Of a stretch of DNA of 64,000 nucleotides, positions 43,582 through 55,422 are shown piece by piece; within the stretch, counting starts at the first letter, position 1, and each line of letters opens with the position of its first letter. The notes under the pieces were generated by a model, which was not told where the DNA came from, searched no databases, and worked only from the letters and a program-made list of their open reading frames with translations. Location of the stretch: the NCBI GenBank assembly GCA_050084985.1, contig JBITNC010000001.1, positions 2,232,001 to 2,296,000 on the forward strand. The letters run 5' to 3'. Position numbers and translations under genes: made by a program. This DNA is from Nageia nagi (taxonomy: Eukaryota; Pinophyta).

Positions 43582-44634
43582 ATTTGATTCACCGCAGGCT
43601 TCCCCTGCGGTACTTTTTTATGTTAATGCATACAGGTGCTTGTCAGACTTTACCTTGATTTGATTGGCGTAGGGATGAGGTTTTGGTCTTGCTAATCAGA
43701 TTTGTCAGATTCATTCATGACTCGGATCAGTGTAGGGATGAGGTTTTGCTCCTGCCGGTTTTGATGTCAGACCTTTTCACTCTATTTATTGCATATCTGA
43801 TTTTTTGTTGGATAGAATAGAGGTAGAGTAGATGCATTGCGGCTATGGCATCTATATTTGTCAGCTGTAGATGCCACTTACATAGTTTTGCATGATGATA
43901 TATGATTTTCTATCGGTATGCGTGTTGCGTGTGTGCACGCCGTATCATATTTGATGTCTTTAGGGCATCACTTCTAATGGCCTATTTATACCCCACTTAG
44001 ACCATTTAGAAGAGGATTTTTACATATGGGATTTTGCATGAGGAATTTTTTGATATGATCTTGTACTATTTCTGCATGGGACTTTGCACATAATGAAAGC
44101 ATCATATACTGGAGTTCTTGCATCTTGAGATTGTGGCTATTGAGTTCATTCTTATAATAATTTTGAGCTTTTGCATATCATAAGATTCACATTCCATTGC
44201 ATAGAAGATTGCTGCATAAGGGGTTCTATGCATGTTCTGTTATTGGAAATCAATATGAATGTGTTTTGTTTAGAGGAATAAAATCATAAACTCATACTAT
44301 GAGGAACATCATTTGTGGGATTATGCATATCTGAATGGGTCTCTCTATGAACTGCATATTGTTTATTTTGTGAAAGTCTTATCCTTTTTTTTGCATAGTT
44401 TGCATGCAAGTGGATATATTCTGAGGCTTACAGCTTGTCTTTATATCATTCGGTTAGGTTACTGCACTTATGCCCTCATTCCATCTTTACCCTTTCCATT
44501 GAGTCTTCCATAAAGACCCTACAACTTCCTGCTCTTGTCTGGTAGTGATTTGAGCATATTTGCTATTTGCTCCCCGGCTTGATAGTTAGTGTATCGACTT
44601 TAATGAATTTGAAGACGGCCTATCGAGACACTGT
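43582..44634 (+). repeat. Conserved 3' untranslated region of X3
   Basis: Aligns with X1 18505-19615 over its whole length. Shared are the TGTCAGACTTTA blocks, GGGATGAGGTTTT, GTGTTGCGTGTGTGCACGCC-like text, GGGCATCACTTCT, TTCTGAGGCTTACAGCTTGT-like text and the closing CGAGACACTGT at 44624-44634. Confidence 0.78.
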
Positions 44635-44947
44635 ATTCCTGGTGACGCCCTCATAGATCCTTTCCTTCCCTTGCATTCGCTTGCATTTATCCCCATGTTC
44701 TTTCCCTGCAATTGTGATCATTCTTCGCTTTCGTTCACATTTGTAGTCTTTCCTCATTAAGGAAAGGAATCCTGATGCGAGTTTCCCTTGTATACGGTTA
44801 ACAACATGCATCTCTGACTTCTGAGCCATCAAAACCATATTCCATGTGAGTGCTTGGGGTAACCAGTCCTTTCAGGCGGGAACAAGTAACGCCATTTCCT
44901 CCAAGTCTTGTGCATGTTTTGAGCGAGGAAAGAAAAACATACCAACA
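44635..44947 (+). repeat. 3' terminal block of X3, ending ACCAACA
   Basis: Contains CCTGGTGACGCC, GTATACGGTTAACAACATGC, GGGGTAACCAGTCC, CAAGTAACGCCATTTCC and AAGAAAAACATACCAACA. Here it follows the 3' region without interruption, proving that this block belongs to X; in X1 a solo LTR separates the two. Confidence 0.75.
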
Positions 44948-45590
44948 TTTCTTAAATTCCATAGTGTATTCTTGAACATTTTTCCCTCTTTGTTGTCTAA
45001 AGAATTGTCATTTCATCAATTGTTTATTATGATGTCCTAATGGATAGAATTGATCTCTTAACAACTCCTTATATTTATATCCAAGAAGTTATTTCCGATA
45101 AATTTTTATGAGTAAGAGTTTCTACATGGCTTTCCATCCAAACTAAAGCATGTCCACTTATCTTTAATCTAGCAAAAGAGATTTTATCAACATCATTTAC
45201 AACACCATGAATCTAAAAATAACCTCCAATTGTTTCAACCAATTGTTCACCTTTTCCGCATCAACCTCTCCTCCAAAAGTAGGAATGTCAACTTTGGCCT
45301 CCACCTTGAATGGAACTCTATTTGATGAAGATGATGAATCAAGTCTCCCAACTACATCATGATATCTCTGATTGACATTTGCATTTGCTCCAACAGCTAA
45401 CAACTCAGCCAAACGAGCCAAATGATTCTCCATTGCCGAAAACCTCCTTTAAAAATCGACATTTGTCAGGGTACGAATAATAGATTGTTGCTCCTCCGCA
45501 TTATCCATTTCAGTCACTTTGCCCTTTTGACCAATCTCAGGATCCTCTGGAATCAACTCTAGTTTTTGAGATCTCCTCCCAAACATCAAA
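44948..45590 (-). pseudogene. Ty3-type gag remnant (element G), cut by X3
   Basis: Minus-strand frames read VEAKVDIPTFGGEVDAEKVN and NWLKQLEVIF near 45200-45300, then SFARLKISGHALVWMES near 45130-45190, and finally REKNVQEYTMEFKK near 44960-45000. All are landmarks of the same capsid domain as in element F. The upstream part carries EDPEIGQKGK (near 45530), also seen in F gag as EEDPEIGSR. Stops and frameshifts break it. The frame is lost at 44948, where the terminal CCAACA of X3 abuts. Confidence 0.75.
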
Positions 45591-45649
45591 AACACGCCGC
45601 TGGTGGCCTGAAATACCTAAAATTCCAGCCCCAAATTTGACGTATACAA

Positions 45650-45661
45650 GCTCTGATACCA
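45650..45661 (-). promoter_or_regulatory. Primer-binding site of element G (tRNA-iMet)
   Basis: Minus-strand TGGTATCAGAGC is identical to the site in element F and sits immediately inside the LTR that begins at 45662 (TGTGATCTG on the + strand). Confidence 0.85.
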
Positions 45662-45900
45662 TGTGATCTGTAATCACCGAATGCTTATAGCATACTCGGA
45701 TCCTCACAGATTCGAACAAAAATACATTCACCATTATGAGATCATACAAATTGCATATAAATTTGAAAATTGCACGGTGTAAATCACAAACTAGCAATCT
45801 CAAAACACATAACAAGATCAACACATTGATTTACCTTGGTTCACCCAATGTGGGCTAATCCAGCATAGAATTGAAGCCTTCTCTTCTCATTGTCTATGGA
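45662..45900 (-). repeat. LTR part of element G
   Basis: It follows the primer-binding site. Text near 45835-45862 (TTACCTTGGTTCACCCAATG, GGGCTAATCCAGCAT) matches the F LTR (GTTCACACCAACTTGGGCTA...CCAGCAT near 36545-36570), so F and G are related families. Its outer end is not resolved. Confidence 0.55.
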
Positions 45901-46028
45901 CATTACAATATTACATGGGGTAAAGTCCTCTCAAGTGGGAATAGGTAACGCTACTTCACCTAAGTTGTTGAGTCTATTTCTAGTGTTGCTTGCAACCTTG
46001 CTTAGGAGGAAAGTAAAACACACCAACA
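45901..46028 (+). repeat. X-type 3' terminal block
   Basis: GGTAAAGTCCTCTCAAGTGG, GGTAACGCTACTTCACC and the end AGTAAAACACACCAACA match the order and spacing of the X 3' end at 44860-44947. It may be the trace of another X insertion, or homology between this LTR family and X ends. Confidence 0.45.
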
Positions 46029-46909
46029 TCTTCTAGAATCCTACTTACTCAACATCAACATTATACAACTTACAATATACACAATTACAAATAAGAAATA
46101 ACGTATAGAAAGGGACATATATTTGTATTGATCAAAATGTTAAAAATTCATAATACAAAATTTGCCTATGGTGGTTGGAAAATAGAAAATCACACAACGA
46201 CTAATGGCTGCAAACTTCTGTTTTTTGTTTTACTTTTACCCTGTGTTCTACTATAAGCTACAATCCCCCTTTGTGCTAGATCCAAGTGCGTCTTCTTATG
46301 CCTTTTGCTCTTCTTACCTTGTTGTCGTCAACTCCCCTATTAGATTTTCAAGATCGTCAAAAACAATGTTAGGAATATTAGGATCCTCTGAAGGGTTATC
46401 CTCATCCTCTAAAGGGTAATCCTTTGTAATACATTCATTGGATGTATCAATGGCTCTAAGTTCAATGGCTTCATAATATATAACTACAATGTTTGCATCA
46501 TGTTTTGCTTTATTAGTGTTCTAGGATTCTAGCACAAAGGTTTATCTACACTATGCGACATGTGTTGTATACTTTATGAAATTGTAGTTAATGGCCTCAT
46601 AGTCTAGAATCTAGATTTTCTTGTGCATACACAATACCAACCCAAAAATTTTAAATTTTCGAGGAACCACTTTTAAACTAGAAATCATTGCACAAATATT
46701 TCTTGTCAAATGCATGCATTTGAGCAAATTCGTGAGGATAACTAGCTAAATGATGCATATGCTGCGAAATCAAACATGAAAATCATTCCAAGTCATGAAG
46801 GCATGTTTTCTAGTGAGTGCAAAAGGACTCACTGAAAACGGTACGACTGGGCAAAATCTGCATTTTTCATAAGTCTAGTCTACATTGTCATGTGTAAAGT
46901 CGTGCATTT
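46029..46909. other. Unassigned AT-rich DNA
   Basis: No gene is supported. Near 46800-46850 one unit of the CATGC...GCAAAAGGACTCACTG...GTACGACTGG type resembles the X3 leader repeat. Confidence 0.4.
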
Positions 46910-47470
46910 TGTAGAATCCCATATAATTTTGCATGCAATTAAGCAAATTCACTAAACAAGCACCCACGTCTGGCCTAGAAGGGCAGTAACAAGCATTCAA
47001 CACCTCAATATGCCAACATTAGGGTTAGGGCATCAAATACAAGTCTACACAAATCAATAATGCCAACATCTCGCTACAACATGCATGAATGATCAAACAC
47101 ACCACAACGTTGCAAATATAGATAAATGAATAATTGAATATGAGATCCAAAAGCCCACGACTTGTATTAAAGTGTATGATGAACAAAGATACAATATTAG
47201 GCCCATAGGGCTCAATGTTGGCCTCCAAGGAGCCAACTAGGGCACAATGAATATGATCAATGCTGGCTGGACAGAACACTGGATGGGATAGCCTCAGTCC
47301 CTCAAAATTTGAATCCTCTCCACCGAAGAATCTCTCTCCAAACCTTGGTGACCAATTGAATGGTAAAAGAATGACCTCGGAATGCGACCAGATGGACTAA
47401 GGTGCTACACCAAAGTCGTAGATCAACAGATCCCTTAGCCTGTTTACCCTCCTAGATGTTGCACCTAGGG
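46910..47470 (-). repeat. Truncated LTR of element H (left)
   Basis: TGTAGAATCCCATATAATTT to CACCTAGGGATG aligns with 49049-49620, with several shared blocks (CATGCAATTAAGCAAATTCAC, CAAGGAGCCAACTAGGGCAC, CCTCTCCACCGAAG). The same family forms the solo LTR at 19616-20805. It is truncated at about 47470, where gag-derived sequence starts. Confidence 0.7.
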
Positions 47471-47479
47471 ATGTAATGC

Positions 47480-49015
47480 ACCTACCCCTTGCCTTGGAAA
47501 CAATGTCGTGGCTCCCACATCTTCTTGCAATAGAAGCACTTGCCCTCTTCTCTCAACTTCCTTCGGATGGCTACGCCCAACTGGCTTGTTCAAGGCAAGG
47601 GAAAGGGTTTGGACTTGGTAGGCCCTTCTTTCTCTTCAAATGTATTCCAAGTGGCTTATCCCTTGTACATCTTCCCTCCTGAGCAATTTCATGGTAGGCT
47701 CCAAATCGTATGCATCCCTAATAGCGTCATCAAGGTTTCTTGGTGTAGATACCTTTACCATCCTTTGTAATGGCTCCATCAATCCTTCTATGAAAAGGAA
47801 TGTCAACTGCTCCTCAGAGATGTTGTGGATCATAACTGCAACCTTCTAAAATTCAGACACATACTCATCTATTGCACCTTGTTGTTTTAGAGATGTCAAT
47901 TCTCTGAAGTAGTCGTTCTCCCATTTCCGATAAAATCTCTTCACCAATCTCCTTTCAAACTCATTGAAAGAGGTGATGTGTGAGTAATCCTGGCTGATTA
48001 CTCCATGTTGCCACCATTCGAGGGCATCACCCTCAAATTGTAGTGATGCAAAATGAATTGCATCCTTTTCTACCATATTTGGACTCAAGGTGAAGTAGGT
48101 CTGTAGTTGATGTAGCTAGGCCCTAGCTGTCATCCATAGCGGCACTTGCATCTTGTTGATTTCTTTTTGTAGATCCCTCTTATCTCCCCATGAGTTGCTT
48201 TGAGAATGTGTGACGTGTGAGGTGCCTCCTTTCAGCCCCAAGATCTCTAGGTAGTCATTGAAGTTCATGTCTGTTCTCAACCCTGGATCCAACATGGAAT
48301 ACTCTTTGAAATTCTGGTTCAGCTCCAGAAAGTCGGGGATTCGATTCTTTGCTTCATTTGTGGACTTCTTGGCAAACATGGGCTTGGACGGTTTGGGGAT
48401 AATGGGTTGCTCCCCTATCTTACCAACTTCCTCATTTAGGAACCTCCTTAGGAGAGGGTTAGTTCCTTGTGGAGTTCTATGAGAATGAGATCTCAAAAAT
48501 GTGGGTTTTGGATGACCCATGGATCCGTGGTGAGTGAATCCTCTATCTCTCAAATTGCAAGATCTCCTTAGGCTCGGCTCTCTCTCTGCCCTATCCTCCT
48601 CCCATGGCTCTTCTTCTTCATTAGGGATAGGACATGGGGGCTCACATGTCTTTCTGGCATCTCTTGCCCTCCAATGTATTTGTTGACGACAGTCATTTAC
48701 TTTTGCATGGTAGCAATGGCACTCGTCATGTTGTGGATGGCTGAGATGAGCCCATTAAACCTCCTCTCAGGCATGGACTCTCTAGCCTGAGTAGGGTTCA
48801 TCCTCCTAGCCGATGTGGTTTTTCCTCTTGTTGCCTCATTCTCCTCTTCGAAATTGTCCTCATCAGGGACTTCTTTCATCCATGGTCGGCGATCCTCCTC
48901 TTTGGCAGCTCTAGAAGGGGTCTCTTTCATATTGTGTCTTTCCTCTCTTCTTTGCGAGGCCATCTCTGTTCTGCTGCTAGATCTGGTGTAGTAGTTGTGA
49001 ATGGCAAGTTTCATT
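47480..49015 (-). pseudogene. Element H gag (Ty3-type), broken
   Basis: From 49014 the minus strand reads MKLAIHNYYTRSSSRTEMAS and a charged region with a helical piece NGLISAIHNMTSAIATMQK. Then comes a linker (48553-48116, LELNQNFKEYSMLDPGLRTD). The capsid domain follows at 48088-47640: IHFASLQFEGDALEWWQHG, FERRLVKRFYRKWENDYFRE, LTSLKQQGAIDEYVSEF, LTFLFIEGLMEPLQRMV. The last part (47600-47490) has RKLREEGKCFYCKKMWEPRH, the first half of a zinc knuckle. Frameshifts and a few stops separate the pieces. Sequence ends inside the zinc-knuckle region and joins LTR sequence, so protease and pol were deleted. Confidence 0.75.
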
Positions 49016-49035
49016 CATAGGTTGGCCAAATCTAA

Positions 49036-49047
49036 GCTTTGATACCA
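49036..49047 (-). promoter_or_regulatory. Primer-binding site of element H
   Basis: Minus-strand TGGTATCAAAGC resembles the initiator tRNA-Met site with one change and directly adjoins the LTR at 49049. Confidence 0.65.
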
Positions 49048-49048
49048 C

Positions 49049-49740
49049 TATAGAATCCCAAATATAATTTCACATGCAATTAAGCAAATTCACTTAAACA
49101 AGCACCCATGTTTGGCGTAGAAGGGCAATAACAAGCCTTCACCTCAATATGCAAACGTTAGGGTTAAGGCATCAAATACAAGTCTACACAACTCAATAAT
49201 GCCAACGTCTGGCTACAACATGCATGAATGATCAAACACACCACAACATTGCAAATATAGACAAATGAACAACAAAATATGACATCTAATAGCCCAAGAC
49301 TTGTATTAAAGATGTATGATGAACAAAGATACAATATCAGGCCCATAGGGCTCAATGTTGGCCTCCAAGGAGCCAACTAGGGCACAAAGAATATGATCAA
49401 TGCTGGCTGGACAGAACACTGGATGGGACAGCCTCAGTCCCTCAAAATTTGAATCCTCTCCACCGAAGGATCTCTCTCCAAACCTTGGCGACCAACTGAA
49501 TGGTATAAGTATGACCTCGGAATGCCACCAGATAGACTAAGGTGCTACACCAAAGTCGTAGATCAACAAGATCCCTCAGCCTGTTAACCCTCCTAGATGC
49601 TACACCTAGGGATGTTGCTTGACGTTGCACCAAGACTTACGTCCCCATGATGGTATGAGTAATATTAACAAATTTGTATATCTAGCAATGATGCTTCAAG
49701 GTCTCATATAGTAGACATTGGATCCGAATCTCACCTTAAA
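49049..49740 (-). repeat. Right LTR of element H (5' LTR in its own sense)
   Basis: It starts TATAGAATCCC and aligns with 46910-47470, extending further. The following bases (49741-49900) contain CACCTAGGAGTCATTCTAGG, also in the family Z solo LTR near 20357, so the LTR probably extends to about 49900. Its true end was lost at the junction with X4. Confidence 0.65.
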
Positions 49741-49972
49741 GTCATCACCCAACCCCTCAAACCCCAACAATGGCACCTAGGAGTCATTCTAGGCCCAAAA
49801 TGGGTATCTGGACCTGCCCTATGCTCCACGTGGGTCCTCAAGCTCAACGTGGGCCTAAGGATGCATGCGTGGGTCAAGGAGGCATGTGTGGGTGTCATTG
49901 GCCTTCTAAAGTTGCACTAAGGGGAATTCAAGCCTGTTTTATCATTTTGCACAGGATTTTGCTTGGTTCAAG

Positions 49973-52900
49973 ATGAGTTCCAGGGCAAAATTCGTTACAT
50001 CAAAGATCAAGAAACCCCAAAAGCAATTGTTTGAGAGGCATGTCATTGAAGATCAAATAGGGAGACTCTTAATGGACAGCCAGCTGGAATTTCTAGAAAG
50101 AGAGAAACTAGAGTTTCATGAGGCTAAAGGTAGATTCACATTCATTGGAGACACAAATTGGGGTAATATCCATCATGTTCAAACCATCATTTCATCATCA
50201 AAGATTTTCCAGGAGGATTTACAAGATGAAGTCATCCATTCCTATGGTTTATTCAATGTTGTTATGATGCCATTTGTTGTTCCTTTTCCTTATTTATGTT
50301 ATGAAGTGGCCAAATACTGCAAATTGGATAAGAGATATCTCTTAGACACGTAAGGAAATGTGATTATGGACTTCAATCCATAAGAGATTGAAGATTCTTT
50401 TGGATGGAAAAATGAAGGAAATGAATATATTAGAAGCGAATTTTGTGGAGTTCCATGATAGCACTACCAAGCCTGGAGACTACATCAAAAATTGGTTGTA
50501 CACTGATTTCCAGGGAATCCATGGCTAGAGGCTCATTATTGCCAGGAGGGAAGAGTTCATTCCCACAATGTCCTAATTGATTACCTTGTTGTCTAGAGTC
50601 ACTGGACAAGAAAATGATGTCAAGTACAGGAAGGAATTCACTGGCTTCATAGCCATGATCAGTCAAGGGAGAACCATAAGATGGAATCGGGTGATCAATG
50701 ATGCCTTGCGCTCACAATTGACCTATTTAGGCTCTTCCAAGAGGTATGTTTGTTGTTACTTGCATGTTGCCATTTTTGGGTATGTTTGTCAAACTTGGGT
50801 GTAGGCAAAGAGTATGAGAAAAGAGTTGCTACAACATACTTTCTATAGCATTGCCTTCGCCAACCCTATGACTTACAAACGTAGATCTCTAGAAAATGTA
50901 GAAAGATATATGAATATAAGGGATAAGAAGAAGATTGATTATATTTATGCAGCCTTAAACAAAAACAAGACTCCTCCCAAATCTTGCAAGAAGAATGCAT
51001 ATCAGCCCACTACTCGAGGAGCATTAGTAGAAAAGAGGGTTAAAGATGCCACGAAAAGGGTTAAAAGGCCTAAGGAGGTCCCACTCAAGATCAGAAAATC
51101 TCAACCTAATGATAGTACCACTCCTTTGGTTGAAAAGCATTCCTTGCTTTCTCTTGAGAAAAGGCAAGGTACTATTGGGCAACATGCTACTATGGGCAGC
51201 TCTAAACTAAAGGTAAAGGCCAATGTGGTGAGAATTAGCAAAGAAGTTGTTGATCTTAAAGAAGCAGGCTATGATAATGTTCCCTTGTGCATTTTGGAAC
51301 AAGCTATGATACACCCCAAAGGAAGTTGTGTTGGGGACTCCTATAAAAGAACCAAGTGGCACTCCATATAAGCCCCTAAGCCTCAAGATTTGTAGAGAGA
51401 ATGTTCCTCCTTTGTAACCTGGCTCCAACTCTTCTAGTTCTTCCTCTTCCTCCTTCTCTAAAGAGGATTATGAAGAATCAAACTTGCATGGAAGAGAAGG
51501 AGGTGATGATGAATCAAATGCACAAAGTAGTGAGAAGGATGATGAAGGCTACCCCTCATAGGAAGAGAATGTAGAGATGGAAGATACATAAGCCTCTTTA
51601 CTAGATGACACGGAGAATGAATCTCCCACTAGATGACAATGAGATTATAGATGTAGACCAAATGGATGAACCCTGGTGATGTCCAAATCATTGGAGTAAG
51701 TTGTGCCAAGGATGTAGGTACGTCTAGAACTCCTCCTAACAATAGGATAAAATCACATCCATATTCACAAAAGGCACCAACTAAGAGGACCTGCAATGAA
51801 AGATCACCCTAGCCTCATAGGAAGGTTCCTTCATTAGGAGGGAATGGTGGAGATGAAGAGTACGAAGGAGAAACTGAGGAGCAAAAGAAGAAAAGGAAAC
51901 ATGACAAGCATCAAGGTAAGGAAGTAGTTGTTATTCAGAGTACTCCAACAAAGAGGGTGAGCAAGAGCAGGATGTTGGTGCAAAGGTTTCCTTATAAACC
52001 TACCAATGAAGACCTAGAAGTTGACCTGGATTCCTAACTTAGAGCTTTGAATATGAGCACAACTCATGATGATGATATTGACGCAGACCTGAGATTTGAG
52101 GATGAAGAAGAGGAACTCTTTGATGGTGAGAAAGTTTGTAAAATTGACACTTATATCTCTACCAACAGAATGGAGATCATTGTGAGCCGTTGTTATACAA
52201 AGGAAAAACATCCCAAAGGCCTTGAAGATTGCTTGATTGAGACTTTCAAGGTACCAATCAAGATGGGATTGTCAGCAAGGAAGCACATTATCGCCCAATA
52301 CGCAGCAGTAATGGAGCAAGAGGGCTATGAGGCCAAGCAGGAGGTCAGACGACTAAAAAAGGAGCTTATTGCAAGTAGGAGAATGCTCAAGGAATTTGAG
52401 GCAGTAAATATGACTCTTGGAGAACTTAAAAGACAAGCTTCATTTAATGTTGGGTGGTTAGTGATGAGAGATGTGTTGTATAAGGAGATGATGGAAGGCT
52501 GTTGAGAAGTTAACTTCTCAAATATTCAATCTCATTGAGGAAGGAGTTGAGATGAGAGAGATGAAGAAGCAGATATCTGAGCTACTAGAGAGATTGGACT
52601 CGCATCTTCCTACTATCACAAATCTCCAAAACCTCTTTGCTTGCATTCCTGAGAAGTTGGGCTACTATCACGAGTTCATGTATCATTATGACTGGCTGAA
52701 GCATGCTTCTGATGAATGCCAAGTTGTGCTTAAGGCAAGAGTACCCCTGAAGAAGGATGTGGAGGAGCAAATGATGAAATACACTTATCAGCTTCAGTTC
52801 CAAGGAGAAGATGGCAATGTACGGAAAAAGGAATCTATTTTGGTGGAAGCACATAATCTTATTAAGGAGCATCTAGAGGTTGAGCATCTAGAGGTTGAGG

Positions 52901-53145
52901 ATCTCAATCTTCTTAAAGCAGGGAAACCCATTCACCATGAGAGACAGATGGTCATTTGGAAGTTTCAGATGCAAACTACTTCCCAACAAATTGAAGAATT
53001 TTACAGAGAAAATGGTAGCATTGTTGGCCTGCTTTCGAGGGGAGTTAGGAAAGCATTGGCTTTCATGGACGAGACCATAGTGTCATACGGCATCACCAAG
53101 GAATGGAGTTCTGTGGAGCCTGAGAAAAATCAAGAGCAGATTTGA
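49973..53145 (+). pseudogene. X4 ORF with internal deletion
   Basis: The start codon at 49973 gives MSSRAKFVTSKIKKPQKQLF; the first 126 codons are open and include RFTFIGDTNWGN and VMMPFVVPFPYLCYEVAKYC. Stops and frameshifts follow at 50352-50560. At about 50742 the frame jumps from GSSKR to FGYVCQTWV, deleting roughly 480 bp that in X2 and X3 encode the RFYMSSYLVYLL to TINLPIS part. The linker (50814-51371), the acidic region (51450-51700) and the C-terminal half (52047-53145) are well preserved: STTHDDDIDADLRFEDEEEE, GYEAKQEVRRLKKELIASRR, YHYDWLKHASDECQVVLKAR, KRE-type and ENGSIVGLLSRG text. In this copy HLEVEHLEVEDLN shows a 6-codon duplication near 52870. Stop TGA at 53143-53145. Confidence 0.8.
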
Positions 53146-53700
53146 TTTGCTTGTAGATTTGATTCACTTGCGGATCTGATTTGCATGCCTTTTTTTAATT
53201 TGAATGCATTCATGGTTCCAAGTATATTACTTTATTGATTTGACTGGTGCATGGATGAGTTTTTGCTCCCGCCGGCTCAAATGTCAGACTTTGCGGCTAT
53301 ATCTGATTTCATTTGCGTAGATTAGACATGCATATTTAATTTTGCGGCTTTGACATTTATTTTTGTTAGTTGCTAAATGCTATGGTAGCCAGATTAGCAT
53401 AGTTTTTTGTGTTGATGTGATGTTTGTTTTATATCAGATTTTATGGCTTTAGGGCAATGCTGCATTTAATGCAGCCACTTTTGGATAGTACATGTATTCC
53501 ACTTCGATCATTTAGAAGGGGATTTTTGCTATCAAAGAAAGGAATTCTATGTTTTGCTGCTGAATATCTTTGCAAAGTTGTTTTCTTTCTGGAATAGTGC
53601 TTTGAAGAATGAATGAAGCTTTTCATTTCACGGGATTATGCATCTATCCTGCAAAGTTGTTTCACCAGTAGGTTCAAGAGCTTGACATCACTATTTCTTT
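53146..53700 (+). repeat. 3' untranslated region of X4 (partial)
   Basis: TTTGACTGGTGCATGGATGA, TGTCAGACTTTGCGGC and the CATTTAGAAGGGGATTTT block match X1 and X3 3' regions. Similarity fades near 53700 without the CCAACA terminus. Confidence 0.65.
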
Positions 53701-55150
53701 TACTTAAAAAATCTCACAAACAAGTATTCATATAAAGAAATTTAGTCTGGTCTTTCTTTCAGACCTTTAGCGCCCATACAAATATTTGCGACCACATAAG
53801 ACAGATATGTGATGAACACAACAAAACCTCGTACTTCTTCCATCATGATTCTCACTTTTGGCTCTGATGGCACATGTTGGAACAGCCTGAGAAATGAACC
53901 ATTTCTATTAGACCAATGAAGGAATTTATATTAAACTGCTGACTAACTTAACCTCCTATAAAACCTTGTGTAGGACTAACAATGAGTCCAAACATAAGCT
54001 TAAAACTTATCATGACTGACCAATTTGACTACTACGTGAGATGAAGGTGATCCACAAGGTTGCATCTTCCATTGCATTATTAATTTGAATATTTATTTAT
54101 TTAATGCCTCAACTCAACTCCAAACTTTAGGTTATTATCTCTAACAAAAACATGATGTTGTGGAATGCAGCTGCTGTGCACCAATAGGGAGTTTGTTTCT
54201 TCAGTATCTCATGGGGACTAAACCCAAGTTTTACTACCCAAAAAAAAAGCTGCGTTTTTTATGGTTATAGCATATTTATAAAAACAAAAACAAAAGAAAA
54301 GGTTCTATACTCTTTGGATATTCTAATAGGATGTCTGTTGATGCCTTAACAAGATGCCATCCAGATTCCAACCAAGCACATAGATGCATTAAACAGCTAT
54401 TCTCCAAGTTTGCAAATAAATGTTGTAATGAGCCATCCTCTATCTTGCATGGAAATTCAAAGAGGATGATGTTGTGACCATCGTATACTTGATTTAGGAT
54501 ATTTTTGTTGGGCAAACTTATGTTCTGAAATTTGCTTCTGTAATGAATTTAACATTCAATTTACCTTCTCTTTTCTATTCTTATGTTTACTTCAATGGGG
54601 ATCGACAAAAACCAGGTTCCTGGCTATCCCCTTGCACATTAGCCCCATCAACGGGAATAAAAAAAGGACAAATTATTAAATGCATAGCCAATTGCTTTGC
54701 CTTTTTCCCCTTGTAAAGTCTCTTCTGTTTTTGTGTACTTGAATGAGAATTGATGAAGATCAGCCTCCCTGCCATACCCCTTGCTATGTTCTCCATCGGA
54801 GAGAACAAAAAGGTTGTGATTATTATGTATTACTACTGCATATTCCTAAGAATTGATTTCTGCATAATGTCGTCGAGGAAGTTCAGGCTTACCCAGGAGG
54901 GTTTGACATCTGAGTATACGTATGGCATATTATTGATGAATGATAGTGCGTAGTGGATTCCAATTACAAGATATCAAAGCTGAAAATTGCAGTTTATTAG
55001 ACTGTCGAAAAATGGATCCATTATTTGGCCACAAAACAATGAAAGAAGTGTGTGTTTAAACTCGTCTTTTGTTTCTTTTCTATGAATAGGAGCTCATTGT
55101 TGAAGATCGAAATTTGCAACCTTTATTTAAAATCAAAGTATTCCTTACAG
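53701..55150. other. 3' part of the giant intron, nothing recognised
   Basis: No supported gene or repeat. It ends with a pyrimidine-rich acceptor (TATTCCTTACAG) before the NEDD1 exon. Confidence 0.5.
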
Positions 55151-55339
55151 GGCAGTTCTCAATCAAATCATTCATCGAGTTTAATTCACTCAGATCCCAA
55201 TTATCAAGGGCCTCCATCATTTGCACTTCAGTTGGTACAGCGTACACTTGAGGAGAGTCTTGGGAGTGTACAGAAAGCTATTCATGAAGATGTGCGGAAT
55301 CTTCATCTAGAATTGCTTCGGCAATTTCACATGCAACAG
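55151..55339 (+). CDS. NEDD1: NEDD1-like protein, penultimate exon
   Basis: A 189-bp phase-0 exon (63 codons) lies between TTCCTTACAG and the donor GTGCTT. It encodes GSSQSNHSSSLIHSDP, then FALQLVQRTLEESLGSVQKA and the helix HEDVRNLHLELLRQFHMQQ. This helix is the hallmark of the NEDD1 C-terminal domain, which binds gamma-tubulin complexes. There are no disablements. The donor GTGCTT is weaker than consensus. An extended open frame into the next intron (to 55384) is not coding. Confidence 0.88.
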
Positions 55340-55422
55340 GTGCTTACAGTTGTTTTTTTGTGTCTTTTAAAACAATTATCTTAATGCTAGTAACATGATA
55401 AAGTTGTTTTCCTGGTTCACAG

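Larger units (their letters stand above)
34661..44947 (+). mobile_element. X element X3 (5' end missing), with element F nested inside
   Basis: Leader array, TATA boxes, ORF (35727-36327 and 40687-43581), 3' region (43582-44634) and terminal block ending AACATACCAACA at 44947 are present. The 5' hairpin terminus is missing because the leader is fused to truncated X2. The 3' terminus lies directly in a Ty3-type gag reading frame (44948 onward), so X3 inserted into that gag. Confidence 0.72.
24119..55150 (+). other. NEDD1: Apparent 31-kb NEDD1 intron
   Basis: Donor GTAAGT at 24119 and acceptor TTCCTTACAG at 55141-55150 bound 31,032 bp, both in phase 0. Inside are repeat arrays, a hAT-like MITE, X2, X3 with element F, gag remnants and X4. 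I found no further NEDD1-like exon, but a short one could be missed by eye. If none exists this is a single giant intron. Confidence 0.65.

Noticed and set aside
29345-44952. X2 start and X3 end as one element with target duplication
   Set aside because: Flanking five-mers GAAAG (left) and TTTCT (right) do not match.
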